In this document: positions 16,272-26,019 of the stretch, piece after piece | Layout of the letters: every line of letters begins with the position of its first letter | Numbering within the stretch: the first letter of the stretch is position 1 | The notes under the pieces: model-generated | Seen by the model: only the letters and a program-made list of their open reading frames with translations | The model's database searches: none | What the model was told of the DNA's origin: nothing | Assembly (NCBI GenBank): GCA_003217035.1 | Contig: QCHV01000013.1 | Span: 1-47,399 of the forward strand | Reading direction: 5' to 3' | Length of the DNA stretch: 47,399 nt | DNA from: Prochlorococcus sp. AG-402-G22 | GTDB lineage: Bacteria > Cyanobacteriota > Cyanobacteriia > PCC-6307 > Cyanobiaceae | Program-made: the position numbers and the translations under genes

Positions 16272-17855
16272 ATGGAACTAACACTCTGGACATACGAAGG
16301 ACCACCTCATGTAGGTGCAATGAGAATAGCCTCTTCAATGGAAGGTGTTCACTATGTTCTTCATGCTCCACAAGGGGATACCTATGCCGATCTACTTTTT
16401 ACTATGATTGAGCGAAGAGGGCAAAGGCCACCAGTAACTTATACAACTTTTCAGGCAAGGGATTTAGGTGGAGATACTGCCGAATTAGTAAAAGGGCATA
16501 TTCAAGAGGCCGTTGAAAGATTCCAACCTAAAACTCTTCTTGTAGGCGAAAGTTGCACAGCTGAGTTAATCCAAGACCAACCAGGATCTCTAGCTAAAGG
16601 AATGGGGTTAAATATTCCTGTTGTGAGTTTGGAACTTCCTGCTTACAGCAAAAAAGAGAACTGGGGGGCCGCCGAAACTTTTTATCAATTAGTTCGAGAA
16701 CTTCTTAAAGAAACAAAAGCACAAGAATACAAACCCGGCAAATGGAAGGAAGAAGGAAGGAGGCCAAAAGTAAATCTTTTAGGCCCTTCATTGCTTGGTT
16801 TCAGATGTAGAGATGATGTTTTAGAAATACAAAAAATACTCGCAGAGCATGGAATTGATGTAAATGTAATAGCTCCATTAGGTGCCTCTCCAGAAGACCT
16901 GCTAAGACTTGTTAATGCTGATGCGAATGTCTGTTTATACCCCGAAATAGCAGAGTCGACATGTCTCTGGCTTGAAAGGAACTTTGGAATCCCATTTACA
17001 AGCATTGTTCCAATAGGAATAGGCGCTACAAAAGATTTCCTTGAAGAACTACATCAGATTTTGTTAATGGATAAATTAGATGCAAATAATGAGATTAATC
17101 AATCAAGACTTCCTTGGTATTCCAAGTCGGTTGACTCAAATTATTTAACAGGAAAAAGAGTTTTCATCTTTGGAGATGGGACCCATGTCCTTTCTGCTGC
17201 GAGGATTGCAGACGAAGAACTTGGCTTTCAAGTAGTTGGAATAGGAACATATAGTCGTGAAATGGCAAGAAAAGTAAGAACTTACTCAAAAACCATAGGA
17301 CTAGAAGCGCTTATTACGAATGACTACCTGGAAGTTGAAGAAGCTATCAAAGAATCTGCACCTGAATTAGTCCTTGGGACACAAATGGAACGACATAGTG
17401 CCAAGCGTCTTGGTATACCTTGCGCAGTAATCAGCACGCCTATGCATGTTCAAGATGTACCAGCAAGATATAGCCCTCAAATGGGCTGGGAGGGTGCCAA
17501 CGTGATTTTTGACGATTGGGTTCATCCACTAATGATGGGTCTTGAAGAACATTTAATAGGCATGTTCCGTCATGATTTTGAGTTTACTGATGGGCATCAA
17601 AGTCACCTTGGTCAACTTGGAGGACATGTAAAACAACAGGAAGCAAAATCTTCAACGACCATAAAAGACTCTGAAAACAACTTGAACGAAAATTCCGTTT
17701 GTTGGACCTCAGAAGGCGAATCAGAATTACTAAAGATACCGTTCTTTGTTCGAGAAAAGGTCAAGCGGAATACAGAGAAATATGCTCGGGAAGTAGGCTG
17801 CAAAGAAATAAATGGAGAAGTCCTATTAGATGCAAAGGCTCATTTTAAGGCTTAA
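16272..17855 (+). CDS. chlB: Light-independent protochlorophyllide reductase subunit B
   Basis: A 527-residue subunit, partner of ChlN in the catalytic heterotetramer. The start [20 protein letters not shown] is the invariant family N-terminus. Asp36 (APQGDTYAD) is in place as the unusual aspartate ligand of the [4Fe-4S] cluster. [16 protein letters not shown]-like stretches and the late [11 protein letters not shown] region (linker to the C-terminal domain) are seen. The C-terminal ~60 residues ([16 protein letters not shown]) form the small domain shared with other ChlB proteins and needed for substrate binding. chlL lies 182 bases downstream, after a hairpin. Confidence 0.97.
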   Translation: MELTLWTYEGPPHVGAMRIASSMEGVHYVLHAPQGDTYADLLFTMIERRGQRPPVTYTTFQARDLGGDTAELVKGHIQEAVERFQPKTLLVGESCTAELIQDQPGSLAKGMGLNIPVVSLELPAYSKKENWGAAETFYQLVRELLKETKAQEYKPGKWKEEGRRPKVNLLGPSLLGFRCRDDVLEIQKILAEHGIDVNVIAPLGASPEDLLRLVNADANVCLYPEIAESTCLWLERNFGIPFTSIVPIGIGATKDFLEELHQILLMDKLDANNEINQSRLPWYSKSVDSNYLTGKRVFIFGDGTHVLSAARIADEELGFQVVGIGTYSREMARKVRTYSKTIGLEALITNDYLEVEEAIKESAPELVLGTQMERHSAKRLGIPCAVISTPMHVQDVPARYSPQMGWEGANVIFDDWVHPLMMGLEEHLIGMFRHDFEFTDGHQSHLGQLGGHVKQQEAKSSTTIKDSENNLNENSVCWTSEGESELLKIPFFVREKVKRNTEKYAREVGCKEINGEVLLDAKAHFKA

Positions 17856-17881
17856 ATTATTACAATAAAATTCTCGCTTGG

Positions 17882-17901
17882 TATGAGTATTTAGACTCAT
17901 A
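17882..17901 (+). terminator. Hairpin between chlB and chlL
   Basis: Perfect 7-base arms TATGAGT and ACTCATA around a 6-base loop, starting 26 bases after the chlB stop and followed by TTCTCTATCTTTC. It could end part of the chlNB transcript or protect its 3' end, letting chlL have its own level from a promoter in the rest of the gap. Confidence 0.45.
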
Positions 17902-18028
17902 TTCTCTATCTTTCGAGTAATATTTGCGTTCTTAAACATTAAGGTAATAGATACATGTATCGAATTACGCAAACATTTACCAACCGGTCTTTTTCCTGCT
18001 TGAATATATATATAAGTACTATGAATGA

Positions 18029-18928
<900 letters not shown>

Positions 18929-18939
18929 AGAACAAGCGT

Positions 18940-19953
18940 CTAATTCAGTCCAACTAACCGCATAGAAAGGTCCCAAACATTTTTAGATGTTTTAGGGTCT
19001 GTTATGCGGTCAGATAGTTGTTGAGAAAATTGCTGTCTGTTTTTGCTCTGACGATTACCCCAACTCCAATGGACTCCAGATACACCAAATTGAGGGTCTG
19101 AGACAACTTGGGCAACTCTCCTTCCTGCCAAGGCTTCACTAACAAAACCTCCTGTAATCAATTTCTGGAACCAAGGGAAAAGCCATTGAAAGATTTTCGG
19201 GGTATTTCTAAAGAGCTTTGTATTTGCAACACATCCTGGATATAAAGAACTAAATAAAATAGGAGAGTCTTTGAATCGGCGATGTAGTTCTTGAATAGTC
19301 ACCATATTGCAAAGCTTACTATCTTTATATGCTTTACCAGGTTTAAAACGCTTTCCACTTGCCATGCTTATTGGATCACGGAAGCCCTGATCAAAGCCTG
19401 AGAGATCTCCCAGGTCAGCAGGTGCAGGAATAGGGATCTTGCCACCCAACTCCTTGTAATTGGCGGTAACCGTTCCAAGCATTACTAGTCTTGGAGGTTC
19501 TATTCCCCAAGACCTACCTTCCCAAAGTGGTCTTTTAGAACAACTTAGATTCTCTAAGAGCAATTGTATAAGAAGAAAATGTCCAAAATGATTGGTAGCC
19601 ATAGATAGTTCATAGCCTTGAGCAGATCTTTTTGGCTTAGATAGTCGGGGCATATAAACAGCTGCATTACAGACCAATGCATCCAAAGGTTCTTCTAAAG
19701 ATGCAAGAAGACTCTTAACACCAACCCGAACACTATCTAAATCCCCAAGATCCATATATATATGTTGAAGCTGACGAGTGCATCCAAATGGCAATCCCAA
19801 TTTCACCGCCGCAGCTTCTGACCTTAAAGGCGATCTATTGGCAGTGATAACTTTCCAACCAAGCTCTAGCAAAGCTTTTGTGGCATATAAACCCACACCT
19901 GAAGTGGTTCCTGTAATCAAAACAGTCCCTGGAGCTGCTTGAGATGAAGCCAT
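18940..19953 (-). CDS. por: Light-dependent protochlorophyllide oxidoreductase
   Basis: A 337-residue short-chain dehydrogenase-type enzyme that uses light and NADPH to reduce protochlorophyllide, the oxygen-tolerant counterpart of ChlLNB. Visible: NADPH-binding [48 protein letters not shown], and the catalytic YKDSKLCNM, whose Tyr and Lys donate the proton. The cysteine and loop [14 protein letters not shown] near the end are typical for POR. It converges on chlL with no room for a terminator. Having both systems side by side allows chlorophyll synthesis in light and in dark. Confidence 0.96.
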   Translation of the reverse strand: MASSQAAPGTVLITGTTSGVGLYATKALLELGWKVITANRSPLRSEAAAVKLGLPFGCTRQLQHIYMDLGDLDSVRVGVKSLLASLEEPLDALVCNAAVYMPRLSKPKRSAQGYELSMATNHFGHFLLIQLLLENLSCSKRPLWEGRSWGIEPPRLVMLGTVTANYKELGGKIPIPAPADLGDLSGFDQGFRDPISMASGKRFKPGKAYKDSKLCNMVTIQELHRRFKDSPILFSSLYPGCVANTKLFRNTPKIFQWLFPWFQKLITGGFVSEALAGRRVAQVVSDPQFGVSGVHWSWGNRQSKNRQQFSQQLSDRITDPKTSKNVWDLSMRLVGLN

Positions 19954-20028
19954 GGCAAGTGAATTGGTTACTTAAGTATTAGTCAACTATGAAGTCCAAG
20001 CAGAATTCAATAAATTTAGAAATACTTT

Positions 20029-20445
20029 TCAACGCCAAATCACTCTGATGCTATTAGGCTCAATCCATTGATCTTGACCATCCATAAACCTTGACTTACC
20101 GCCAATAGTAAACAAATTATCAAACCTTGAATGTAATTTTCTAAATATTTTAGCTTCAGCTTTAACCAATGAAGAAATCTCACCATGCCTTTTTATGCGC
20201 TGATTAGAAGCAAATCCAAGATTAAACAAAGAAACTATTCCTATGGCTAATAAGCCCAATTTCATTAAGAAGGCTATAGAGCTATAAATCAGTTCCCTAT
20301 TTTCTTCTTCTAGTTGTAAAGAGGAAGCCAATGTAACAGCATCAATATTTTCAAATTCATTCGATCTTTTCTTTAAGGCTCTTTTGGAAGACCTTAAAGA
20401 GTAATTGCTTACTGTAGTGCTCTGCTTACGAAGAGGAATTGCCAA
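20029..20445 (-). CDS. Small single-pass membrane protein, unknown function
   Basis: A 138-residue protein. Residues 1-50 are basic, Ser-rich and polar. Residues ~52-78 (ELIYSSIAFLMKLGLLAIGIV region) form one membrane helix. Residues 80-115 are charged and may form a short coiled coil, and the end is DQWIEPNSIRVIW. The basic N-terminus suggests it stays in the cytoplasm while the C-terminal part is outside or in the lumen. I recognise no family beyond a likely picocyanobacterial conserved protein. It is 75 bases upstream of por on the same strand, so they may share a transcript, which is the only hint of function. Confidence 0.65.
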   Translation of the reverse strand: MAIPLRKQSTTVSNYSLRSSKRALKKRSNEFENIDAVTLASSLQLEEENRELIYSSIAFLMKLGLLAIGIVSLFNLGFASNQRIKRHGEISSLVKAEAKIFRKLHSRFDNLFTIGGKSRFMDGQDQWIEPNSIRVIWR

Positions 20446-20512
20446 AGAAATTCAACAATGCTTACCTGCTTCTATCGCACAGAGCAAGTAATTGCCAGCT
20501 TTAGAAATTTTT

Positions 20513-20617
20513 TCAGGCTTTCGCAAGACTTATTCCTAATCGCAAAGCAAGTACTCCTGCATGCATTACAACCACTAGACATAGGCCAGCAAGATCAATA
20601 GTTGCAGAAGTATCCAT
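20513..20617 (-). CDS. psaM: Photosystem I subunit XII (PsaM-like) microgene
   Basis: A 34-codon frame, ATG at 20617 and TGA at 20513-20515. It encodes MDTSATIDLAGLCLVVVMHA followed by GVLALRLGISLAKA. It has one hydrophobic helix and the ending LALRLGxxL, which matches the LAFRLGTELY end of PsaM from other cyanobacteria. PsaM is a single-helix subunit that helps trimer contacts in photosystem I. The divergent N-terminal half keeps this short of certain. It lies between the membrane protein at 20029 and a lipoate-ligase-like gene, on the minus strand. Another single-helix photosystem protein is the main alternative. Confidence 0.7.
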   Translation of the reverse strand: MDTSATIDLAGLCLVVVMHAGVLALRLGISLAKA

Positions 20618-20790
20618 CGAAAAAAGTCCTTTAACTTTTACTATTCTCAACGCAAATTACAATAAATGGGTGGATTTGCAAAACCCTGTCATGGATTAAT
20701 GCACTTTTACAAGACCTTGGGCTTTGAAAACTCAAAATAACTAGGAGGTAAATACAAAAAAAACATTCCAATCCTATAGAAAACATTTCA

Positions 20791-21609
20791 GTGCCAACTC
20801 AATCCCTTAAAGGACTAGTTATCAATCCCATGCCATTAAATGGCCCTGCCCAAATGGCAGCAGATGTATTAATGCTTGAGAAATTAATCCTAAAGCCAAA
20901 ACTATCTTTATCACTTCGTTTTTACCAATGGGAAAGTCCTTATCTTTCTATTGGACATAATCAAACTCAATTACCCAGGAGGTGGGTAGAGCTAGCAAAC
21001 AAAGGTGAGCTAAGCATTATCAGAAGGCCAAGCGGAGGTGGGGCAGTACTTCATTGCAATGGTCTCACGTATGCCATTGCTTGGAAGTCACCTCCCAAGC
21101 AAAAACGTCAAGCTTATTTTGAAGCAAGTGAATGGATAAGGATCTGCTTTAAAGAGCTAGGGTTACCTTTGGAATTTGGAATGGGGAGCAACAAAGAAAT
21201 TCCAGAAAATTGTTTTGCCTCATCTACAGCTGCAGATCTAATAGATAAAAATGGTTGTAAAAGAATTGGGAGTGCTCAACTTTGGAGGAAAGGGAATTTA
21301 TTACAACATGGTGAGATTCTTTTAAACCCTCCTGAAGATCTTTGGTTTGAGATTTTCAATGAAAAGGCTCCTCCTTCAATTCGTTCATATTTAGACAAAT
21401 CTGATTTAGAGAATGTTTTAATCCAAGCCTTTGTTTCTAATTGGCCAGGGGTTTCTTTAGAAAAGATGACTCTTTCCAATGAAGATTTAAAGAAAATCAA
21501 GCAAGCTTCAAACAACTACCTAGTAGAACTACCATCTCTAGATTCATCAACCAACCCTGATGAGATCATTCCTTTAACCAAATCACCTAGGCCGAGGCCA
21601 AGTGGATAA
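20791..21609 (+). CDS. Biotin/lipoate A/B protein ligase family protein
   Basis: A 272-residue protein of the LplA/LipB fold. Visible are YQWESPYLSIGHNQ, the core IIRRPSGGGAVLHCNGLTYAIAW with the RRxSGGGxVxH signature that binds the acyl-adenylate, and the later KRIGSAQLWRKGNLLQHGEILL. These enzymes attach lipoate or octanoate to E2 and GcvH proteins. It could be an octanoyl or lipoate transferase; the exact activity cannot be set from sequence. It starts at GTG 20791, as an in-frame stop lies just upstream at 20776 and no ATG is close. Its last 94 bases overlap the end of the site-2 protease on the other strand. Confidence 0.85.
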   Translation: MPTQSLKGLVINPMPLNGPAQMAADVLMLEKLILKPKLSLSLRFYQWESPYLSIGHNQTQLPRRWVELANKGELSIIRRPSGGGAVLHCNGLTYAIAWKSPPKQKRQAYFEASEWIRICFKELGLPLEFGMGSNKEIPENCFASSTAADLIDKNGCKRIGSAQLWRKGNLLQHGEILLNPPEDLWFEIFNEKAPPSIRSYLDKSDLENVLIQAFVSNWPGVSLEKMTLSNEDLKKIKQASNNYLVELPSLDSSTNPDEIIPLTKSPRPRPSG

Positions 21610-22775
21610 AAATTGTTTTTTCGAGCATTTTCTAAAAATGACTTAGGCAAGTTCAACCCCAACTGATTTAAAACAAGCTCTGCAATATCAACTTTATCTA
21701 TTGTCCCAGAAGGCAATCCTGCGCGATTAAAGACTAGAAGTCTTTTTTCTTTAATATTTTCCAACTTCAATACAGCTTGCCAAAGAGGGTCTTGATCACT
21801 TATTGAAGGCAAGTCAGCTAAAGGCCTCTTGTATTCAGATAAATAATATTTCCCCCAGTCTTCAACTGGGACATCATTCAATACATCATTAGTTAAATAA
21901 CCAACCCATCTGCCCGAATTGCATAAAAGCATCCATTCATCATCAACTTTATTGCCAGTTTGCATTAACTGTAATTCGCTAATACTCTTTAAAAGCTGAT
22001 CATCTTCTAGAACTACAAAATCTTTTCGAGAAGCTTGACTCACTTTTAAATCACACAAGCTTTCCTCTAAAACAAAAACCTGATTTTGGGAACGTGATGA
22101 TGCAAAGCCTAGCCATCCAATCATTACCAACCAAAGCGATCCAAGACTACCTGTCTTAAAGCAAGTAAAACAACCAAGAAAAATTGCAACCAATGATATA
22201 AAGCGACCTGTTGAATTGGCAACTTTCATTCCCCTACGCCTACTTCCAGTAAAATGCCAAACAATTGACTTGAGAATCACACCACCATCCAAAGGCAAAC
22301 CAGGCAATAGATTAAATAACGCTAAGGCTAAATTGATGGTCCCAAGCTGAGCAAATAAATTGATTGCTATTGGGTTGGGATTTAATCTCGCCTCAACAAA
22401 GCCAAGAAACAAAAAGGATAAGAATAAATTGACTAAAGGTCCTGCAATGGCAACCCTCAAGCAAGACATGGCTGTAGAACATTCTTTATCAATTCGGGCC
22501 ACACCACCCAAGAGAAATAGAGTAATACTTCTAACTTTTATCCCCTCATGCTGAGCCATAACTGAATGTCCCAACTCATGTAAAACGACTGATGCAAATA
22601 AAAGAAGAGCTGTTAAAAAACCTATTAGCCAACTAATTAAAACAGGGGCTTCAGAATCCAATATGCTATTAATTTGAGCCTGAGAAGCACAAGTAAAGGC
22701 AAAAAGGATAAAAAACCAGCTTGGATGAACCCTTACAGGTATTCCACGTATCCTCATGAATTCTAAAGACTGCAA
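21516..22775 (-). CDS. Site-2 protease family zinc metalloprotease (M50B)
   Basis: A 419-residue membrane protease. HELGH at residues 66-70 gives two zinc ligands and the catalytic Glu. LPGLPLDGG (Asp163) gives the third ligand. Several membrane helices lie in the first ~215 residues. The C-terminal ~200 residues are soluble and resemble a CBS-like pair (EDDQLLKSISELQLMQTGNKVDDEWMLL, ADLPSISDQDPLWQAVLKLE), a common tail in this subfamily. Such proteases cut membrane proteins, often anti-sigma factors; the substrate is unknown. The C-terminal coding end overlaps the lipoate-ligase-like gene by 94 bases tail to tail. Confidence 0.9.
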   Translation of the reverse strand: MQSLEFMRIRGIPVRVHPSWFFILFAFTCASQAQINSILDSEAPVLISWLIGFLTALLLFASVVLHELGHSVMAQHEGIKVRSITLFLLGGVARIDKECSTAMSCLRVAIAGPLVNLFLSFLFLGFVEARLNPNPIAINLFAQLGTINLALALFNLLPGLPLDGGVILKSIVWHFTGSRRRGMKVANSTGRFISLVAIFLGCFTCFKTGSLGSLWLVMIGWLGFASSRSQNQVFVLEESLCDLKVSQASRKDFVVLEDDQLLKSISELQLMQTGNKVDDEWMLLCNSGRWVGYLTNDVLNDVPVEDWGKYYLSEYKRPLADLPSISDQDPLWQAVLKLENIKEKRLLVFNRAGLPSGTIDKVDIAELVLNQLGLNLPKSFLENARKNNFYPLGLGLGDLVKGMISSGLVDESRDGSSTR

Positions 22776-22852
22776 ACTTTCGCCTCCATATACTCAAAAA
22801 TGGGCTAAAGCTTCCTTAATCCTATAAAAAACATCTACTATCGTCAGTGACT

Positions 22853-23512
22853 ATGAGGACTAAAGCAAAGACCGCTGTAAAAATCTGTGGGGTCACACAA
22901 TCCAAGCAAGCCATTGAAATAGCTTCTTTAGGAGCAAATGCAATTGGTGTGATTGGTGTTAAAAGTTCTAAACGTTTCTTATCAAGCAAAAAAAGAACCG
23001 AATTATTTGGAGTTCTAACAAATAATTTTCCTCATATCGAAAGAGTATGGGTAGTTGCCAACCCAACGGAAGAAGAACTGATTGAATGTCTTACTGCAGA
23101 TTATCTTCCAACAGTTGTTCAACTGCATGGTTCAGAGTCTCAAGAGATGTGCAAAAAACTAAAAGAAAAATATCCTTATTTTAAATGGTGGAAAGCTCTC
23201 AGAATAAGCTGCAAAGATGATCTATTAATAACTAGCAGTTACGAAGAAATAATCGATTCAATACTCCTTGATAGTTGGCACATAAGAGAACTTGGTGGAA
23301 CCGGGAATCGATTGCCAATTGAATGGCTAATTAAAATGAATTTTCAAAAACCTTGGTGGATAGCTGGAGGGGTTTCTGCAGAATGGATTCCTTTACTTCT
23401 ATCAAAAACAGCACCTTATGGTATAGATGCATCTAGCAAGTTGGAAAGCTCACCAGGGATAAAAGACATGAAGAAAGTCAGAGATCTTTTAAAAGCAGTA
23501 CAAGACCAATAA
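22853..23512 (+). CDS. trpF: Phosphoribosylanthranilate isomerase
   Basis: About 219 residues, a TIM-barrel enzyme that opens N-(5'-phosphoribosyl)anthranilate to CdRP in tryptophan synthesis. Visible: VKICGVTQ with the catalytic Cys, AIGVIGVKSSKRFLS, the VVQLHGSES strand, and the catalytic Asp and phosphate loops in ILLDSW, GGTGNRLPIEW, WWIAGGV and GIDASSKLESSPGIKD. ATG at 22853 is chosen; an in-frame GTG two codons earlier is also possible. It is divergent from the S2P gene and ends 2 bases before the end of the broken folE on the other strand. Confidence 0.94.
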   Translation: MRTKAKTAVKICGVTQSKQAIEIASLGANAIGVIGVKSSKRFLSSKKRTELFGVLTNNFPHIERVWVVANPTEEELIECLTADYLPTVVQLHGSESQEMCKKLKEKYPYFKWWKALRISCKDDLLITSSYEEIIDSILLDSWHIRELGGTGNRLPIEWLIKMNFQKPWWIAGGVSAEWIPLLLSKTAPYGIDASSKLESSPGIKDMKKVRDLLKAVQDQ

Positions 23513-23514
23513 AG

Positions 23515-24238
23515 TTATCTTGAGAGAGCTATTTCCCTTTGTCTGACAAGTTCATAGAACTCTTGCTTAAGACTGCTGTCATACCTGAAATCGCCTCTGA
23601 ATACAAAGTTGACCATATTGCAATGGGATTTCTTAACTCCTCTCAATTTCATACAATAATGATATGCCTTTATAATTATTCCAAGGCCTTGTGGCTCACA
23701 TAACTTTTCGATTTCATCAGCAAGAATCATTACAGCTTCTTCTTGAATATGAGGCCTCGAAAAACCCAATCTGCAACTCTAGAGAATTTTGATAACCCAA
23801 TAATTCTAGATCCAGGTTTAATTCCTATCGAGCAATTACCCATGATAGGAATGAAATGATGAGAGCAAGCTGATCTAACAGTTATGTCTCCAACAATGTA
23901 TATCTAATCTAAATTCTTTACCTTTGGGAAGCTGGTAACCTTTGGGTGATGAAAATATGTTCCTTTGAAAACCTCTAAGATATACATTCTTGCAACTCCT
24001 TCTGCTGTTTCTCCAATTTTATGGTCATATTCTATGTCAATAATAAGACTTTTAAGTAGTTCATTATATCGTTTGCAACTTCCTTCTCAAGTTCTTTTAG
24101 TTCTCCAGGCTCAATGCATTTTGCGATATTTTCATTAGCAAAGTAAGAAATTCCTTGCTTGACAAGCCTTTGCTTGATTCTTTCTAAAGCTAAGTCTTGC
24201 TTCTCATTAAAGTCAGGATTATCAACTCCTTCTTTCAT
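23515..24238 (-). pseudogene. folE: GTP cyclohydrolase I (folE), disrupted
   Basis: Read on the minus strand from ATG 24238 this is a nearly full-length FolE. Part 1 (to about 24064) encodes the N-terminal part (VKQGISYFANENIAKCIEPGELKELEKEV). A frame change of one lost base near 24064 is needed to continue into LLKSLIIDIEYDHKIGETAEGVA. An in-frame TAG at 23904-23906 stands where FolE has a Glu codon. The zinc and active-site region RSACSHHFIPIMGN follows, then IIGLSKFSRVADWVF. One more lost base in a run of five T (23760-23764) is needed to read SRPHIQEEAVMILADEIE, QGLGIIIKAYHYCM, to the end. Restoring both bases gives a protein of about 241 residues. The gene is in the expected site beside trpF and an SDR gene. 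GTP cyclohydrolase I makes dihydroneopterin triphosphate for folate and pterins. Confidence 0.9.
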
Positions 24239-24274
24239 ATTAGAAGGCTTAAAAATAGAAGTCCTAAAGAATGA

Positions 24275-24982
24275 TCAAAAAGCACCAGTAGCTGGCATTA
24301 ATGTTAAGTCTTCAATCACTTGAGAAGAGGGTTGCTCAGCCAAATGAAGAAGCTCAGCAGCTACTTTATCAACGTGAATCATAGAATCACGATCAAAGTC
24401 AGCATGCACGTTATCAGAATCCCAAAGAGGAGTATTTACAGATCCTAGAGTTATCGTACAAGCTCTAATGTCATTAATGCGTTCTTCTGCTGAAAGACAC
24501 TTAGTAAAACTAGCCAATGCAGACTTAGTTATGCAATAAGCTCCCCACTGAGGAAAAGCATTTCGAGACGCATGGCTGCTGACATTGATAATTAATCCAC
24601 CTTTTCTCCTCATTGAAGGGACTACAGAAGCGCATACCTGAAAAACACTTGTTAGATTCATTTGAATAAGCCAATCCCAGCGCTCTATAGGCATGGAAAT
24701 CAAATCTCCTGTCCAAGCAGCTCCTGCATTATTTATCAAAACAGATGGAGAAAGTTTATTAGCCAATAAATCTGAGATTGCTGGAGCAATTTCAGCAGGC
24801 TGAGACAAGTCCAAAATTTTGTAATGTATTTTGGATCCTGTTAAACGCAATTCATCTGATAAAGCCTTAAGCCTGCTTTCTGTTCGTGCAACCAAAAGAA
24901 GGTCCCAACCAGATTTTGCAAATAACTTTGCAGTTGCTTCTCCAATCCCTTTTGAAGCTCCTGTAATAAGAACTGTTGGCAA
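24275..24982 (-). CDS. Short-chain dehydrogenase/reductase
   Basis: A 235-residue classical SDR. It has TGASKGIGEATAKLFA for NAD(P), LINNAGAAW, the catalytic serine in NVSSHASRNAFP, and YCITK (YxxxK). The end of the protein (QVIEDLTLMPATGAF) is also typical. It is probably an NADP-linked oxidoreductase, but the substrate is unknown. The start is TTG 24982, directly before PTVLITG, where the family N-terminus begins. It lies just downstream of accA on the same strand and 36 bases before the start of the folE pseudogene, so these may have been cotranscribed. Confidence 0.88.
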   Translation of the reverse strand: MPTVLITGASKGIGEATAKLFAKSGWDLLLVARTESRLKALSDELRLTGSKIHYKILDLSQPAEIAPAISDLLANKLSPSVLINNAGAAWTGDLISMPIERWDWLIQMNLTSVFQVCASVVPSMRRKGGLIINVSSHASRNAFPQWGAYCITKSALASFTKCLSAEERINDIRACTITLGSVNTPLWDSDNVHADFDRDSMIHVDKVAAELLHLAEQPSSQVIEDLTLMPATGAF

Positions 24983-25007
24983 TTAATTTATAAGCAGATA
25001 ACAAACT

Positions 25008-25997
25008 CTAAGTAATTAACTCCTCATCAAAAGCACTTGGCTCTAAAAATCTACCCATTTTTCTAAATTTCTCATATCTTCTATCTCTCAATTGCTTGGT
25101 TGAAAGTTGCCCAAGCCCTTTCAGATTCCTAAGCAATGATTCTTTAAGGACTTCTCCTGCCTGAAGAGGGGCCCAATTATTCCCACCAGAAGGCTCTTTT
25201 AAGACTTCATCTACTATTCCAAGAGTCATTAAGTCTTCGCCTGTAATCTTTAAGGCCGCTGCTGCCTCAGGAGCCTTTCCTGCATCACGCCAAAGAATAG
25301 ATGCACAAGCTTCAGGACTTGCCACTGTATAAACACTATGCTCGAACATTAATAATTTATCCGCGACTCCTATTCCCAAAGCTCCTCCAGACCCCCCTTC
25401 ACCAATAACAGTTGCTATAACGGGCACCCTCAATCGAAACATCTCTCTTAGATTAACTGCAATAGCTTCTCCTTGACCCTGTTCTTCCGCAAGTAGACCC
25501 GCATAAGCTCCAGGAGTATCTATAAAAGAAATAATTGGGAGTTTAAATCTATCTGCATGGTCCATTAATCTCAGAGCCTTTCTGTATCCTCCTGGCTTTG
25601 CCATACCAAAATTTCTAGCAACATTCTCCTTAGTATCTCTTCCTTTTTGTTGACCTATTAGCAGTACAGAAGTGTCATCTATACGAGCAATACCACCTAT
25701 CAAAGCTTTGTCATCACTGCTGTTTCTATCTCCATGCAATTCAATCCAGTCATCACAGAACATCTGAATGAAATCAAGAGTGCTAGGCCTTTGAGGATGT
25801 CTAGCTACTTGTATTTTTTGGGAAGGAGTTAACGCATGAAATATCTCTTCTCTTCTTCTTGCAGCAAGGGTCTCAAGTTGAAGCAATTGCTGACTAACAT
25901 CTACTTCTGAGTCTCTTGCTAGCTCTCTGATTTGATCAATCTGCTTCTCAAGCTCAACTAAAGGCTTTTCAAATTCCAGCAGATAACGACGTGCCAT
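25008..25997 (-). CDS. accA: Acetyl-CoA carboxylase carboxyltransferase subunit alpha
   Basis: A 329-residue subunit that, with AccD, moves the carboxyl group from biotin-BCCP to acetyl-CoA, giving malonyl-CoA for fatty acid synthesis. Visible: [21 protein letters not shown] at the start, [93 protein letters not shown]. These are the conserved parts that bind CoA and carboxybiotin. The length is normal. It lies 22 bases after the aldehyde-forming reductase gene (aar) on the same strand, which joins fatty acid supply and alkane production. Confidence 0.97.
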   Translation of the reverse strand: MARRYLLEFEKPLVELEKQIDQIRELARDSEVDVSQQLLQLETLAARRREEIFHALTPSQKIQVARHPQRPSTLDFIQMFCDDWIELHGDRNSSDDKALIGGIARIDDTSVLLIGQQKGRDTKENVARNFGMAKPGGYRKALRLMDHADRFKLPIISFIDTPGAYAGLLAEEQGQGEAIAVNLREMFRLRVPVIATVIGEGGSGGALGIGVADKLLMFEHSVYTVASPEACASILWRDAGKAPEAAAALKITGEDLMTLGIVDEVLKEPSGGNNWAPLQAGEVLKESLLRNLKGLGQLSTKQLRDRRYEKFRKMGRFLEPSAFDEELIT

Positions 25998-26019
25998 AAG
26001 AGAATTGCAAATTTAAAGT

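Noticed and set aside
23515-23769. Separate 84-residue small gene
   Set aside because: It is the C-terminal third of FolE; the missing middle is present in other frames upstream. Listed as one pseudogene.
24032-24238. Separate 68-residue small gene
   Set aside because: It is the N-terminal part of the same broken folE; its last ten codons are read in the wrong frame.
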